DNA of 64,000 nucleotides from Hymenolepis diminuta (GCA_900708905.1 CAADRB010000010.1:1300199-1364198), one strand, 5' to 3'; shown: positions 36,761-49,189, counted from the stretch's first letter. Notes: generated by a model from the sequence alone, not told the origin. Numbers and translations are program-made.

Positions 36761-37059
36761 CTCTAAAAGCTATTTACTAAATTACCAATGTCTTAAATTA
36801 TTTTTCTGTGAATAATTGGAGAAATTGAATGTCCGCGAAACCTGTCTTAGGTGGACCACTCTACTCCCGAAATCGAGTGATTGACGATGACCAAATAACA
36901 GAATAATATGAAACTGACGTCTTTATAAAGAACATTTTCTAGCAAATATGCATTTAATCCATATTAAAAGTCGTCAAAGGCTATATCGTAGCGAAAATCT
37001 CGAAATAAAACTGTCAACTGATCAGGATTCATAGAACTTCCGGACTGGTCTTCTTTAAG

Positions 37060-37680
37060 AAGTGTTTGCTAAAACTTTGGTCCAAATTCATTTCACTTGC
37101 TTTTGGCGCTGCATTTCAACCTGGGGTCTCTTGCATTTGCCCAAGCATGTTGTGGGCAGACAGTTTTATTATTAAAATGTCCGGTAGTAACAGCCGAATT
37201 TACAAGCATTTCCACAAATTTAAAAATTCTCGCACTCCACAGTTGTACAAAATTCTCAAATTTCCTCAAATTGGCAAAATATTGGAGCAGCAGTGATAAA
37301 AGATTCACGTATCCCCAACTCATAAGATTCAAACAAAACTTTCTTATTCCATATTTTGGACAACGACGTTTGAGAAAAGAAATATCCTGGAAATTAATGT
37401 TCGTAAGTAGAAATTTGGGGTAGGTGGGATGCAAAGAGAGTACCTTGCTCAAAAATTTCACGACAGATGATTGGAGATTGTTTCCAGTTGCTATGGCTTT
37501 ACACATCGACTCACGAATTCCAGAGATTCCGGAAATCCCTTTTTTCTCCTGCTGAAAATTGTGAGCAGCCCCGTCATCAACCCTCTCTCACTTTTTTGAG
37601 GACACAAATAAGTTCTCTGCAGCAGAGTAAAATAAAACCACTTAATAATATCCAAACTCGGAATGCATTATAAACTTTTG
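37060..37680. other. Stretch with overlapping open frames, unassigned
   Basis: Base composition is less AT-rich than the surroundings, and open frames overlap on both strands. The longest is 137 codons on the minus strand (37093-37506), opposite plus-strand frames of 108 and 76 codons. I recognise no domain, and it has no second copy in the window. It may be a fragment of an old gene or transposon, or chance. Confidence 0.25.
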
Positions 37681-38509
37681 ATGATTTCAGCGTGAAGATT
37701 AAATGTGGGTTCACCGATGGCTCAAAATGATACACTTAAGACAAGAAATAATAAACTTTGACTCATGCATAATTCTGGCAAATCTTAAGTAATCAAAGAA
37801 ATTTAAGTACTGTACGGGTGATTTGTACTAAACTCTAAATATCAAATCAAGTCTGGTTCAACTAGCCAGACCCTGGCCTCGGTAAATCGATACGTATTTA
37901 TATGTTTGCTGAGCTTCGTAAACTTGATTTTGGAGGCACATTTAAACATGTTTGATTAATGAGGAAACCGAAATAAAAATGGTTTAAAGCAGAAGTTCTT
38001 ATATTCAAATACAATTAACTTGAAATTAATTGTTTTCAATGATAGATTAATAATAACTTTTCTGAGGGTTTAAACTGAAAATTTTAAATTGAAAAAAATG
38101 TGGACATTTAACAAATAGAGCATTAATAAGCAAGTACTCATTTTAAAAATGATATCTGCAACCCGCTAATCAAAGTTATGATCTAGACACAGTATACTTA
38201 TTGTGGAAAAGAAAGCCTGAGTGAAGATATTCACTGCGTTTTGAATGTTCAATTACGTAGCCAATACCTAGAGCACTTACCTAGATTAAATCAGCGCTTT
38301 CGTAAGATTGTTTATTCCAAAATTAGAAGTTATGCTGTAAGCTGATTTTAAAACCACAATTTATACATCTGTACTCAAGGATGTTAGAATGACCCTCAAA
38401 AATGCAATAATTCAGTTTTTGTTTTCACTATCAGGTGTTTTACGTGTGTAAAACTAAGTTTGACAGCATTTCCTTGACAATTAGTTCTCCGCCTACAAAA
38501 CTCCCTTTG

Positions 38510-38850
38510 AAAATGTGAAAATATTCATGGGGAAGACAGTACATAATTCGCTTTTAATCGACGTGGCAATAACATCCTTCAATCACGTTCTCAAAGTTGT
38601 GAAAGTTCTTTGTTTTCTATTGATCACTGAAATAGCACTCTTTATCGAATACGGAATGAAGGTGAGTAGAAGAATGAAGACGGTTCGGAACAGTAATGAC
38701 GCCTAAGAATAATTGATGGTTCATCTCAAGACTGGAGGGGAAAATCAAGTTTGAAAAAATCTCTCCCCTCCCATTCAAAAAGATCTTATAAATACTCAAG
38801 TTAGGGGAAATGGGAGGCGGAATACTGGACTCTGGTAGCTTCATCTGTTA
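38510..38850 (+). repeat. Repeat block C, copy 3
   Basis: TTTGTTTTCTATTGATCA, GACGCCTAAGAATAATTGATGG and TTCATCTCAAGACTGGAGGG match copies 1 and 2. The complement is at 42040-42250 and 44930-45240. Confidence 0.7.
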
Positions 38851-39589
38851 AAGACAGTAATTCAGTCATATGGAAAATTTTATTATGCACATTGCCATTC
38901 GCTTATCAGTAAACCTTTTGTAAAATCAACAATTTTGTTTTAGTGATATAAATTGTAATCTTTCTACTGCGTATATTCACCAAAATGCAGTTGAAAAAAG
39001 CATTTCTGGCTTTACGACATGCTACAAATCAACTTTTGATGCAAAAGATTTCTCAATTATCTCCAGCTTAGATGAAATGCAGAACATACCCTATTTCATT
39101 TATCTCGGTCATAACAAAACTACTCTGTGACTTTGATTCACTTTTGGCTATTTTCCTTAATATTACCAGAATTTTATGTATGTTATTAACTGATATTTGA
39201 TATCCTTTGAAGTTTAACTGACGTATGGAAAATTTCATCGAACTTATTTTAGCAAAAAAAGGAAATACAATAACAGATAGTCGAATCCCATACATGCCGC
39301 CATTTAATCATGGACATTTATTTCGTTCTGTTTGAGTATTCGTACAAAAACAGGGTTCGAATTTAAAACTCAGACAAGGCTCTTGTCCCTTTTAGTGTAC
39401 AAGAGAATTTAGGAGAAACACAATTGAACAAGATACGGACAGGTTGACAGTTAAAATGCTATTCATTGTGAATAAAAAATGCGCATTTTAATCCTCATTT
39501 TGAGAAACAATTGTGCTTATAAGATCACCTTTCTGTACATTTTAATAAGTCAATAGTTCCAAGGACTCCTAAAATACTCGCATTTATTT

Positions 39590-39985
39590 CAGAATTTAAG
39601 CAGAAGACTGGGAATGAATTTGGATTCCTTTTGCGGTTTTCCACAGGTTGTTTATATTAATGAAAGTGTGTTGAAAGACAATTTTATGGTCGCCCTCTCC
39701 CTGCCACTTTGAATAAACACTTGTCACCTGCTATTAGTCACCGAGCTGCGGTTTCCCCAGTATTTACAGATGCTGTCTCCTGTGCACAGGCCCATAGTAG
39801 AATGCGTGAAGGCGTCATGATGATAAGGTGATTAATTTAAATTATCCACCAACCCCCGCCTCACCCTCCCCCTTTTAGAACTATTTAGGTGCTTCTGTTA
39901 GCGGTGCCTTACAGTCCTGTTCGAACGTGTAAACACATCCTGCACATGCCTATGTCCACAAATTTGATGAATCATTTAAAGGATT
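39590..39985 (+). repeat. Repeat block B, copy 4 (left side of the inversion centre)
   Basis: GGTTGTTTATATTAATGAAA, ATTAGTCACCGAGCTGCGG, GTGCTTCTGTTAGCGGTGCC and CCTGTTCGAACGTGTAAACA. The inverted copy at 41270-41640 is the nearest inverted partner. The midpoint, about 40.6 kb, is taken as the centre of the inverted structure. Confidence 0.75.
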
Positions 39986-40489
39986 CCCGTGGTGTTGTAT
40001 TATGGCCTTTGGACCACGATAGTCACACCAAATTGAATACTTGACTGAAATGCAAATAGGAAAAGTTGCTTTATTGAAAATCACAAAAAAACCATATTCC
40101 GAACGCAAATATTCATTCTGATGTCCTTTCCTGTTCCCTTATAAGGTACCAATACTTTGATAAATTAATTTTGACCTTTTTTCTTTTATCTTAATGTTTT
40201 CTAAAATGCTATGACCCTAATATGGCTCTGACCCTTGTTAACATTAAGGTGTGATCTACTGTCTCTATTCAAACCTTGGGATGTTTACTACTTTTTGCTC
40301 AGCCCTGAGACAACGTCCCTCTTTAGTGGACGCTCTCTAGAGATTCTTGTCCGTTGCCTCAACCCACTGTGTAAAAAGTGTTCTTCTTTAAGACGTTGGA
40401 CATCTTTCAGATACTACGTTAATAGACCTATGTTAAACTCACAAATATTTGTGTTAATCTTATGAGATGCAGCAAAAAAGCACCTGAAT

Positions 40490-40630
40490 TAGACCGTTAA
40501 TTTAGAGACTAATCACCCCCACATTCCCGCTCTTGACAGCCAACCTAAACAAATCAGATTTGTTTCAAGCATGTCCATTTCTATACCCCACTTCTTTAAC
40601 TCATTCCCCCTCCCTTTTCTCAAAAAATAA
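40490..40630 (-). repeat. Repeat block D, inverted copy 3
   Basis: TCTTGACAGCCAACCTAAAC, AATCAGATTTGTTTCAAGCA and a CCCCTCCC-TTTTCTCAAAA tail are the complement of the D core at 5420-5640. Confidence 0.7.
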
Positions 40631-40779
40631 TCACAGATATTAAAAGTTATGAATCAGATTTTTCCATACTGTAATTTTTCTCTTTAAATTCCAGTCACTT
40701 GCAGCAATTTTCCCGTCGTAACTTGCTGTATTTTCGACATACGCCTTATAGACGTACAGTAAGCATTCATATATATTCC

Positions 40780-40985
40780 TTACTCCACAATCACGTCTTG
40801 ATATAAATGTCAATCCTATAGAGGGTAGCCATGGAACATAAGCACTAGCTGTTAAATTTGTAGATTTTCCTAATTGATCTCGACAACTAACAAAACAAAC
40901 CAAAATTTGTTTCAAACATGCTGCATTTTATACTCCTTTTTGCACTCGTTTATCAAAATATAACCACGAAAATTGTATGAACCTG
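40780..40985 (-). repeat. Repeat block D, inverted copy 4
   Basis: ATGTCAATCCTATAG, AACTAACAAAACAAACCA, AATTTGTTTCAAACATGC and TTTATCAAAATA. With the preceding copy it makes a direct D-D pair at the inversion centre. Confidence 0.65.
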
Positions 40986-41269
40986 CTTTAATATCTGCTA
41001 AATACGTCACTTATTGTTTACTTCAAATTTATATATATGTTTGTCTCATAAATGAAATTTATTCGAACATTTTTCACTAAATTTTGGCAGGTCCTAGAAA
41101 TGAATTGCTTTCAACATTTATTTCTCAGTGAAACAGAAATAAAATAAATATCATTTAGAATAGTGCACGCCCTTGAGTTTTCACGACCGTTAATCAGTGC
41201 CGAAAGATTCTACAGGGGGAAGCGATTTAGGCAGCCATCCAATTAGGTGCGACTATTTTTGTCTAAGCG

Positions 41270-41640
41270 CCATGGCACACGAATTTGATAACCCTTAAAA
41301 CTGCTCCGTCAATTTGGACTTGGATATGCGTAGGACATGTTTACACGTTTGAACAGGACAGAGTGGTGCCTAAGGTAGCATTAGCAGAAACTCTGTGACA
41401 AGCATGTCACTTTCTACACTCCAATTCTCTAACCCATTCCTTACCTATTGCCGCTAAATGCTGTGGAAACCACGACTTAGTGACTGCAGAATGTGACAAG
41501 GGTGTTTACACACTGAGGCTGGGAGAGCGTGACCAAATTAATAGCCTATTCACCACGGTTTCATTAAAACAAATAACCTATAGAAAACCACAGAAGGAAG
41601 TTAAAGGCCCATTGCTTACCTTCGGCCCTAATTTTACGGC
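41270..41640 (-). repeat. Repeat block B, inverted copy 5 (right side of the centre)
   Basis: The complement of block B: GTTTACACGTTTGAACAGGA, GCAGAAACTCTGTGACA, GAAACCACGACTTAGTGACT and CACGGTTTCATTAAAACA. Order and spacing agree with 20880-21290 read backwards. Confidence 0.75.
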
Positions 41641-42039
41641 CAATATAAGTAATTTAAGAGGAGGCCTCATGGGAGAGGAAATTAATTAGTTTAGTGGACG
41701 AACTCAGTCCGAGGCAATCTCTCTTAAAGCTGAAGCAGATATGACTTTCGATATTGCATCGATAAAACCACTGCTCGATTTGATTTCTTAAAAATAATGA
41801 CAGCGAGTATTCTAAAATTTCAATATTTTCGTGTGCCTTTTGAAAGTCCTCTTCAAAAAAGAGGAAATGGAGCATTTTTATAAATCATTCCCCAGCATTG
41901 CTCAACTTTATTTCGGAGAGAAGAAAATGTCTTCGTATGTCTGTCTAAAAGGAACAGCCTCTAACAGTATTAACAAAAATGGGTGACTGTTAAGACCTTT
42001 ACAAATAAGTTAAGGTGAGCGAGGCATGTTTACGTATAT

Positions 42040-42250
42040 TTTGCCCTATTCAAATCAGTCTTGAGATGAGCAGACAACTATTCGTTGTTTTGATGTATCT
42101 TCATTCGACTACCCACCGTACTTCTATTTTAAACAAAAGACTTTTGCACCTATGAGAACTTGACCGGGGAGTTGTTCTCCATTTAATTAAATCATTCTCT
42201 CTTTACACTCCCCTTCTACTCTCAAATGGGCCTGTGTGAGGGGAACAAGA
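42040..42250 (-). repeat. Repeat block C, inverted copy 4
   Basis: CAGTCTTGAGATGAGCAGAC, AAAAGACTTTTGCACCT and CTTCTACTCTCAAATGGGCC are the complement of block C parts at 18590-18900, in reverse order. Confidence 0.7.
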
Positions 42251-43009
42251 AAGGGGTGTCTATTAGATTGAGTGTTTACCGAAGCAAAGCCGTAGGTGAT
42301 GAACAGCAGATAAAGAAAAAAATTCTGAGGCACTTTCTTGAAAGTATGCTAAGCTAGTTACTTACATTAATTTTAATACCTGTTTGATATTATTTAGTCC
42401 ATTGCTCAAAATTAGTCCATGCAGTTGTGGTAAGCACTGAAATAACCAATTCAAAGTATGTATGACATTTTGAATTGAGCTTCTCTGACAGAAAGCTCTC
42501 ATTAAAAATATGTGAACTTGCATTGTGTCTCATATTTCTTATTCTGGGCTAAATAAAAAATTTCACTGATTTTGATTCGTTAAGGCCTGCACTTTCAAAG
42601 TGAAAAACGAACTTTTAGAAATGCCTCATAGAGATGGCTTTTATGACTAAATTATGCGAGACTAATTTAAATGTTCCAATGTGCGCCTAAAGCTGACAAG
42701 CTAGAGCTTATGCTTTCACATTAGTAACCATATTTTCACATTATTTAATACATACCTGGAATCAGGCTGAGTTATCAAGGGAAAGTAAACGTTGTCTGAT
42801 TGAAATAGACCTCAAACTTAAACGTAAAAATTAGCAGAACTCAATCTTGGAGCGCCAAACTAAAAGTTCGAAATAATTTTTATTCATGCATCATTTTACG
42901 CTTTATTTTGTTCTGATGTAGATAACCAATTTTTGTCAACAACGAGAGAGAGAAAAAAGGACTGGTAAGAGAATTGCTCAGAGGCCTTAACTAGGATAAG
43001 AATTAGAAA

Positions 43010-43160
43010 CTTGAGTGGGTGAGTGTGTGCAAAGGCCTAGCAACAAGATACAATCTCAAGGCATCTGTTACTGCTGCCTTGTTTGAGTAAGCTGCTTGCC
43101 TCACATTCCACCTTCCCTCTTGCTTCTACACAGAGTCCTAACACTGGCATTCACACTCGG
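43010..43160 (+). repeat. Repeat block I, copy 1
   Basis: GGCATCTGTTACTGCTGCC, TTGTTTGAGTAAGCTGCTTG and CCTCACA recur at 45595-45655 with few changes. In both places it lies between inverted C and D blocks. Confidence 0.7.
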
Positions 43161-43559
43161 GTGTGTATTTCCCCTATTGAGATTTTTATCCGAAATGTGG
43201 GACAAAGATAGCGGTTGAATCACCTTGGATGGATATATAGCTCTCTGTGGCTGCTCCAATATTCAGCTCAGTAAGTTTTCAGATCGCACTGATTCTCGAA
43301 TGAGAATTTAAAATTTAGATTCGAAAGGCACCTTTAATGAACATTTTCTTGTCTAGTCTTTCAGTAAAATCAAAGTGATGAAATAAAAAACGAAAACTCC
43401 TGACGTGAATTAGAAAAGACCCTATTTTTCACTTCAGAAGAATAATTAATATCTCTTAATCGTTTCTTTTTATCACCTCTTCATCTGCGGTGAATTTCTT
43501 TAAATCAGGTGTTCTCCACCCTTTTCATCACTTTGGTTAGGGTTTCGTGCTAAAAGACA

Positions 43560-43800
43560 CTCATATGTATTCGTAAACATCACTCATGCCAATCCTACAG
43601 GAAGCAGTAAAGAGCCACCTGCATCTGACGGTGAATCAGGAGGTTTACAACTCCTTCCCTTCCTTCTCCTAGATCTCGTATTAACAACTAACCTAAACAA
43701 ACCCGATTTGTTCCAAGAATGCCGCATTCCGCACCCAACCTCCCCCTTTTATCAAAAAAATATACTCACAAGAGGGGATGAGGGCGCTGCCTAAATCAGG
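43560..43800 (-). repeat. Repeat block D, inverted copy 5
   Basis: CATGCCAATCCTACAGGAAG, GAATCAGGAGGTTTACAACT, AACTAACCTAAACAAACCCG and GATTTGTTCCAAGAATGCCG. A close match to 57640-57880, including the AGGAGGTTTA part. Confidence 0.75.
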
Positions 43801-44929
43801 CACTTGCTAAATTTGGTGGTGATCGTACTTTTCGCATTTTTCAGAATCACATTTATTGAGATATTCGTGAGGTTAAGTTTACTTAAAGAAGGAAATTGCA
43901 CTGGATATCGGAAATTCATTCACATTTTCCGTATTACATTTTTCAAATTCATTCCTCAATAGAAATTTTTGTATTGCTTGTCATTTGCCCAAAGTTTGTA
44001 GGTAATGCAAAACAATTTTGAATTCCACAGAGAAATCAGATTTTGGTTTATTTCGATTGTTAGTTCAGTCAATGTCTCATAAGATTAAATGGAAAAGCTC
44101 TCCACATATGACCCAAATTTAATAAGGCTTAAGAAAGGAAGTTGTCCTTTTTATCTTCACTGAAAGTAAGAGTCAACAACGAAGTAGAAGAGTTAATTTT
44201 CTGAAAAGGTAACACACGATACGTATGCTCGGATATATAAAAATATGCATGTACAAAATTGAGAGGTGTGATTGCATGTCGGGACTAGGTTTGTAAATTT
44301 ATCCAGAGACCATTTTTTTAGACCAGTTAACGGAAATTCAGTTATTTGAAAATCTTGACTTATTAATGCTACCTGCCCGGGAATTATTGGAGGAATTTTT
44401 AAATTGCAACGTCTTAATGCCAATAAATGATGCAAACTGCCCCTATTAATTGAAATTTCGAATAAATCTCTTCATATGCTTTGGATTAATGACTACTTAA
44501 CTCCTACGTACGTCATCCTTATTCATTATGCGAACTATTATCCAATCTCTTACGGATCTAGTATAAGCCATTTAGCATAGGATATGATCAGAATAATGAT
44601 ATGTTAAACTTTGCTCAAATTTAACGTACCTCAAGAAGCTTGAGGAATGAAAGGGAAATATTTCTACCACTAACGATTTCCTTATCTTTTGTTTACTATG
44701 CCCAACGAAAAGGGTGCAAATTTTGTTAATTTTGAAAAGAAAAGCTCTATTTTCAAACCTCAAGTAATTTTGAATTTTGTTTCTCAAAAGACCGATCTAA
44801 TTTTAAACGATCATTAAATTTGACACATGTAGTTAGTATCGAGTCCTCTGTATGAAATTATTCATGTCTCCCCACCCTAAAGGCTGGTAGCCAACAAAGA
44901 AAAGTATTTGAAGACTTTGTGAATACGTT

Positions 44930-45240
44930 AAGACAAAGGTAGGGGAGCTAAAGCATTCATACGCTTTTCACTCAACTCAGTATCAAGATGAGTATTCAAC
45001 CAAAAGTTACTAGTGGCTATTGTTTCGAAGCGTCTTCGCTCTATACACTTCACAGGCTTAATAAGGGGTGACGGTTCGCTTTCAATAAAAAACAATAGAT
45101 TTAATCACCTGTGAGAGCTCAATCGGGGAACTGGTTTCTACTGCAGCGAATAAAGTCGTTTTGAATAAAATTAATTTCTCTCGACCACGTACTCCCCTTT
45201 CTAGTTCCACTTACTTATATGGGCCTCGGTAAAGAGTGCG
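44930..45240 (-). repeat. Repeat block C, inverted copy 5
   Basis: AGTATCAAGATGAG, CTAGTGGCTATTGTTTCGAA, GCGTCTTCGC and AAAAAACAATAGATT-AATCACCTGTGAGAG are the complement of 18690-18870. Confidence 0.75.
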
Positions 45241-45559
45241 TCTTGATGAGACTGTTGCTAAGCCAAGGATACAAAGCCCTGTATCGCACGTGTTGAAAAT
45301 TAGGTAGCTAAAATATTCTTCACTATTGATATGCATCGGCTCCGCAGTAGTGAGCGTGTAAGTCTACAAAGTTAGAGATCCAGTGGTGTAGGTGACCAGC
45401 AGTTATGATTAATTTTGGTCAATGAGACTCTAATAGCTCTCAATTACGTGAAACATGACCTATATGTTTTTAAAAGAGGCTGATATCCCATCTCAGAAAG
45501 AAAATGTGAGCTTTCAACAAAACTCTTCACAGTTTTCAGTTGGAAGTCTACATTTCACT

Positions 45560-45665
45560 AATATGTGTGTGTACAAAGCTCCAGTCACAAGAAGCAATCT
45601 ATAAGGCATTTGTTACTGCCCTGTTTGCGTAACCTGCTCGCCTCACAACCTTAGACCTAAAGATG
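45560..45665 (+). repeat. Repeat block I, copy 2
   Basis: GGCATTTGTTACTGCCCTG, GCGTAACCTGCTCGCCTCAC; see copy 1. It supports a tandem duplication of a C-I-D segment. Confidence 0.7.
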
Positions 45666-45919
45666 GCAAACACATTGTCTGAAATTTGTCATCCTAAATA
45701 TAGAGCAGTGTAAGGTTATGGGCGTTAATTTAACCTGATAAAATACCAATATTTCGCCTCAAAAATTTAGGTAGGTCACTAAAATCTGATGGCGTAAATA
45801 ATCAATAACTCTCAGTTATTTATGAATCAAACCTTCCAATGCGGCTAATTTTATCTCTATATTCGAACCGATTATTCGACTGAAGGAGTCGTCCCCTTAT
45901 TTTTTCGCGATCCCCCATG

Positions 45920-46160
45920 AATACAATAAACACTTATGTTTATTCCTTTCTCTCCAATCTCTTCTGAATATTCATGTCAATCTTACAGGGTGCAAGTGAA
46001 GATGCATGGCTAATTTAGAGTTTGCCTTATTTATCTTGACAGTTAAACTAAACAAACCAGATTTATTTCAAGTATACTGTGTTCAACATTCTACTTCATC
46101 CCTTTTATCCAAAATACAATTGCAAAAGCAGAGATGGGGTATCATAAAAATTATATGCCG
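45920..46160 (-). repeat. Repeat block D, inverted copy 6
   Basis: CATGTCAATCTTACAGG, CTTGACAGTTAAACTAAACA, ACCAGATTTATTTCAAGTAT and CCCTTTTATCCAAAATACA. Confidence 0.7.
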
Positions 46161-46169
46161 GCAAAATAT

Positions 46170-47630
46170 AGTTTTTTTAAAATTTTTTTGCTTTTTTCGT
46201 TATTTAAGGTTTTGAGGGAGTTATGCACAGAAAATTAATAGTTCCAAAGGTTATAGGGAAGCAATTACACTTCTAATCGGTTTACCTTGATGATATTCAT
46301 TCGCATTTTCGTTTTTATATATTTCTAACTTCAAATCGCTTATAATTTTTATAGTGATGGGCGAAAGAATTTATCTCTGAGGCTATATTACTGTATGTTA
46401 TTCCTCACTGATAAACAAAATGCACAGAACCATTAATTGATCTGCACTAAGTGATGAGAGGGGTAAAAGGGCGATAATATATTTGGATATATTTGTTTAG
46501 ACTCGCGCAAGCCATTAGAAATCACACTCGTTTTAAACCCACCTCCAAGAATTTCTACAGCTTTGAACAAGGTAAACACCGACTTCCACCAGAAAACGTG
46601 CCAATGATTCACCAACATTTTTTGAATGGAAATTAATGTTTCATACCATTTTTAGCGGGAAGGTGTTATTTAAAGAGATTAATAATTCATGACCTTCAAT
46701 ATGCCTCCTTTAGAAGAATAGAAAATTTTATATTTTTATTGTAAATGTACTATGAGTGGCCTTTATTAATAGAGCGGTAACTCATTACAATTACTACTAT
46801 AATGAGTTGTGGTCTTTTAAATATGTCGGATCTAGTCTCATCTACTAGCTTTTAGTCGTAAAAAGATATTAAGAAAATCGGATGGCATGATTGACCATGA
46901 AATTATATCAAATGGTCATCGAGCCCCAGATAAAATGGGCTTAAAGTTATTCAAGACTGGACCACAATTAAATACGGCATCACAAAATAAACTCTCTTTT
47001 TTGAAAATATGGACTATTCAGTGCTTTTAAATTCAAGCAAAGACTTCAGGTTATTTCACAACCCTCCTATTTTTGTTCCCTCCTCCCCCCATATTATTTC
47101 TTATTCGACTCTCTTATTGCTTCACTTTTTCAATTTCTTTCCGATAATTAAAACTTGCAAAAGATTTCTTGCTTTGACAAGGACGATAAAGTAACAGTAA
47201 AGAAAAAGACAGATGTAAATTAATGTTGAAGAGCTTATACTAGTTGAAAGCCATCAGGTCAAGAGATGAGTACTAATTTTGTGAAAGTTGGTATCCAGAG
47301 GGATTTTGGATCAACGATGATGTTGGTGACTTTAAGTAGGAGATATTGAATGGGTTGAAAAACAACGAATGATTCTGTCTTCTCTATTACAGCTCATATT
47401 TTCACCGTCACAACGATCAAGCCACATCGAATGGAGAAAATTTCTCAAATTAATGATGTTAACATCATGGTTTTGTTGCCAGGTCGTAGACGATTATAGT
47501 AACTCAGAAATTAGTATAGATTCCAACTTAAACCACTTCATTTTAGTTACAATTAAAGCATACTTTGAAGCATCGCATTCTAAAGAAACATGGCTACAGC
47601 TTAAGAGTATATGAGTCTTTCAGAGTCGAT
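46170..47630. other. Intergenic, nothing recognised
   Basis: AT-rich DNA between blocks D' and A'. Open frames of 61-81 codons have no recognisable content. A stretch at 46440-46620 resembles 58180-58320 (both include GATAATATATT, ATATTTGTTT and GATTCACCAA), so a further diverged repeat follows block D on this arm. Confidence 0.4.
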
Positions 47631-47639
47631 GTGCTGATT

Positions 47640-48005
47640 CATACACTTAAATAACCAGGAGCATGTTCGTACTTATCCTATGTCCCGCTCTTGCTTAAAC
47701 AGGCAAGACAACATAAATTCACACCCTTCCACTTCTATATAGCTCATGTTCGTTAACTCTACCCACCTTCCGTTGCTACAGATGCTGGGCTAGAGTGAGT
47801 ACAGCTAGGCGGTCTAACTCTCCCCCTCTCACGCACAGTAACTGCTCCTAAATACGCACTGAGTCCTCTCTGTAGGCACTAGACAACAGAGGTTTCGGGG
47901 AGAGGATATCAGTCTCCCTCACTAATACGTAGATGCTATGTTGCTCACACGTGTGCTTTTCGCCTTAGCAACTGTGAAGTTTGTGAAATAGCTAACAGAG
48001 GATGA
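47640..48005 (-). repeat. Repeat block A, inverted copy 7
   Basis: CTCTTGCTTAAACAGGCAAG, GTTAACTCTACCCACCTTC, CTCTGTAGGCACTAGACAAC, GTTTCGGGGAGAGGATAT and CGCCTTAGCAACTG. It lies 1.0 kb upstream of the gene 4 promoter in the same orientation relative to the gene as on the left arm. Confidence 0.8.
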
Positions 48006-48920
48006 GAATTGACATATTTTATACATGCTTGAACAAATTTCACGATGCATGATGGCAGGAGTTCTTCCTGTATGTATACAGACATTTATTATTTCTCAGA
48101 GACTCAAAAGTGGGTTTCTCTCTTGCTTTTAAGTATAAGAATGGACATTATTACCTTGGTAGTCCCATTTAATTATCACTTTTGCAATTAGTAACATAAT
48201 TTTCTGTAAATTCATCTTAAATTTTGCACATTCTCGTTCATTCATGTTTGAATAATCAAAATGAAATGTAGTGACTATTCTGACATGCGATTAAAAATTT
48301 CACTTATAAGAATTAACGGCAATATACATGATAAAATGGATAGTTTTCACTTTACTGACATTTAATATGAAAATAATTGACATTTATTACGCCAAGAGGG
48401 TTAATAGGATCTTGGTAAAAGGGCAAAAACTGACAGCAACTTCAGCTCTGATATATTATAGAATACAAACTTGAGAGATTGATTTTGAGAAGTGTAAAAT
48501 TGTGGGTACATTGAAGGTGCATAATTTCAATGACCTTAAATATGAAAATAATTAAAAATATTTTCCTTAGAAAATTAAACCACTATCTCTGACGAAAAAT
48601 GCACGCTAATTAAACAAACAGAAGTATTAAACTCAACATTAAAAAGCTTTACGGGTGATAATTTATCACAATGTCAGTTTAGTTCAGTTTTTCCAAATCT
48701 CGAACACAATAGATCACCTCCCCTCCCCCCTTCCACTCCATATTAGCATAAATGGACAGCGTATAACTCAAATCGGCATAAACTACATCAGTATTAAAAA
48801 CAAACTTCCAGTATTTTCGAAGGAATCAGAACTACTGTTGCATACCTCTAGCACGGTATTCGGACAGACAGAGAAACGTGTATCAAGGACCAATCATATT
48901 GAGGAAAGAATCCTGCACGT

Positions 48921-49058
48921 CCATTGGCTATTCCTTCTCGCTTCCGTGCGTCTGTGCCGCCGTCCTAGGCACGAGGAGCCAATATCAGGCTTTAAAAACT
49001 CATAGTCTGTTTCCTGATTGGAACAAAGTGGGATAAACGTTTTAAGGTAAATATATAA
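48921..49058 (+). promoter_or_regulatory. Promoter of zinc-finger gene 4
   Basis: CCATTGG (48921-48927), GTGCGTCTGTG (48946-48956), GCCAAT (48978-48983), GATTGG (49016-49021), GGATAAACGTTTT (49031-49043) and an ATATATAA TATA box (49051-49058). From CCATTGG to GGATAAA is 110 bp and to the TATA box 130 bp. Transcription should start near 49080. Confidence 0.82.
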
Positions 49059-49108
49059 GTAGGAAACATTTACTCTGAAGTCATTCATCGGTATTGACAT
49101 CAACTTTC

Positions 49109-49189
49109 GTAAGGTATTGCCTAAATACTTCGATGGCCTTAGCAGTTCTTAATAAAAAAGTTTTATTGTGCTTTAATTTTCGATTGTAG
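49109..49189 (+). other. 5' UTR intron of zinc-finger gene 4 (81 bp)
   Basis: Donor CTTTC|GTAAGG (GT at 49109-49110) and acceptor TTCGATTGTAG (AG at 49188-49189). Exon 2 then has 12 bases before the ATG. The first exon has no ATG, so the intron is untranslated. The intron does not align with that of gene 5. Confidence 0.78.

Noticed and set aside
37093..37506. Minus-strand open frame of 137 codons
   Set aside because: No domain, no paralogue in the window, and competing open frames on the other strand. Kept only as an unassigned stretch.
43215..43285. TATATAG, CCAAT and GTAAGT in series, resembling a solo family promoter
   Set aside because: The GTGCGTCTGTG and GGATAAGCG motifs and the fixed spacing are absent, so it is probably chance.
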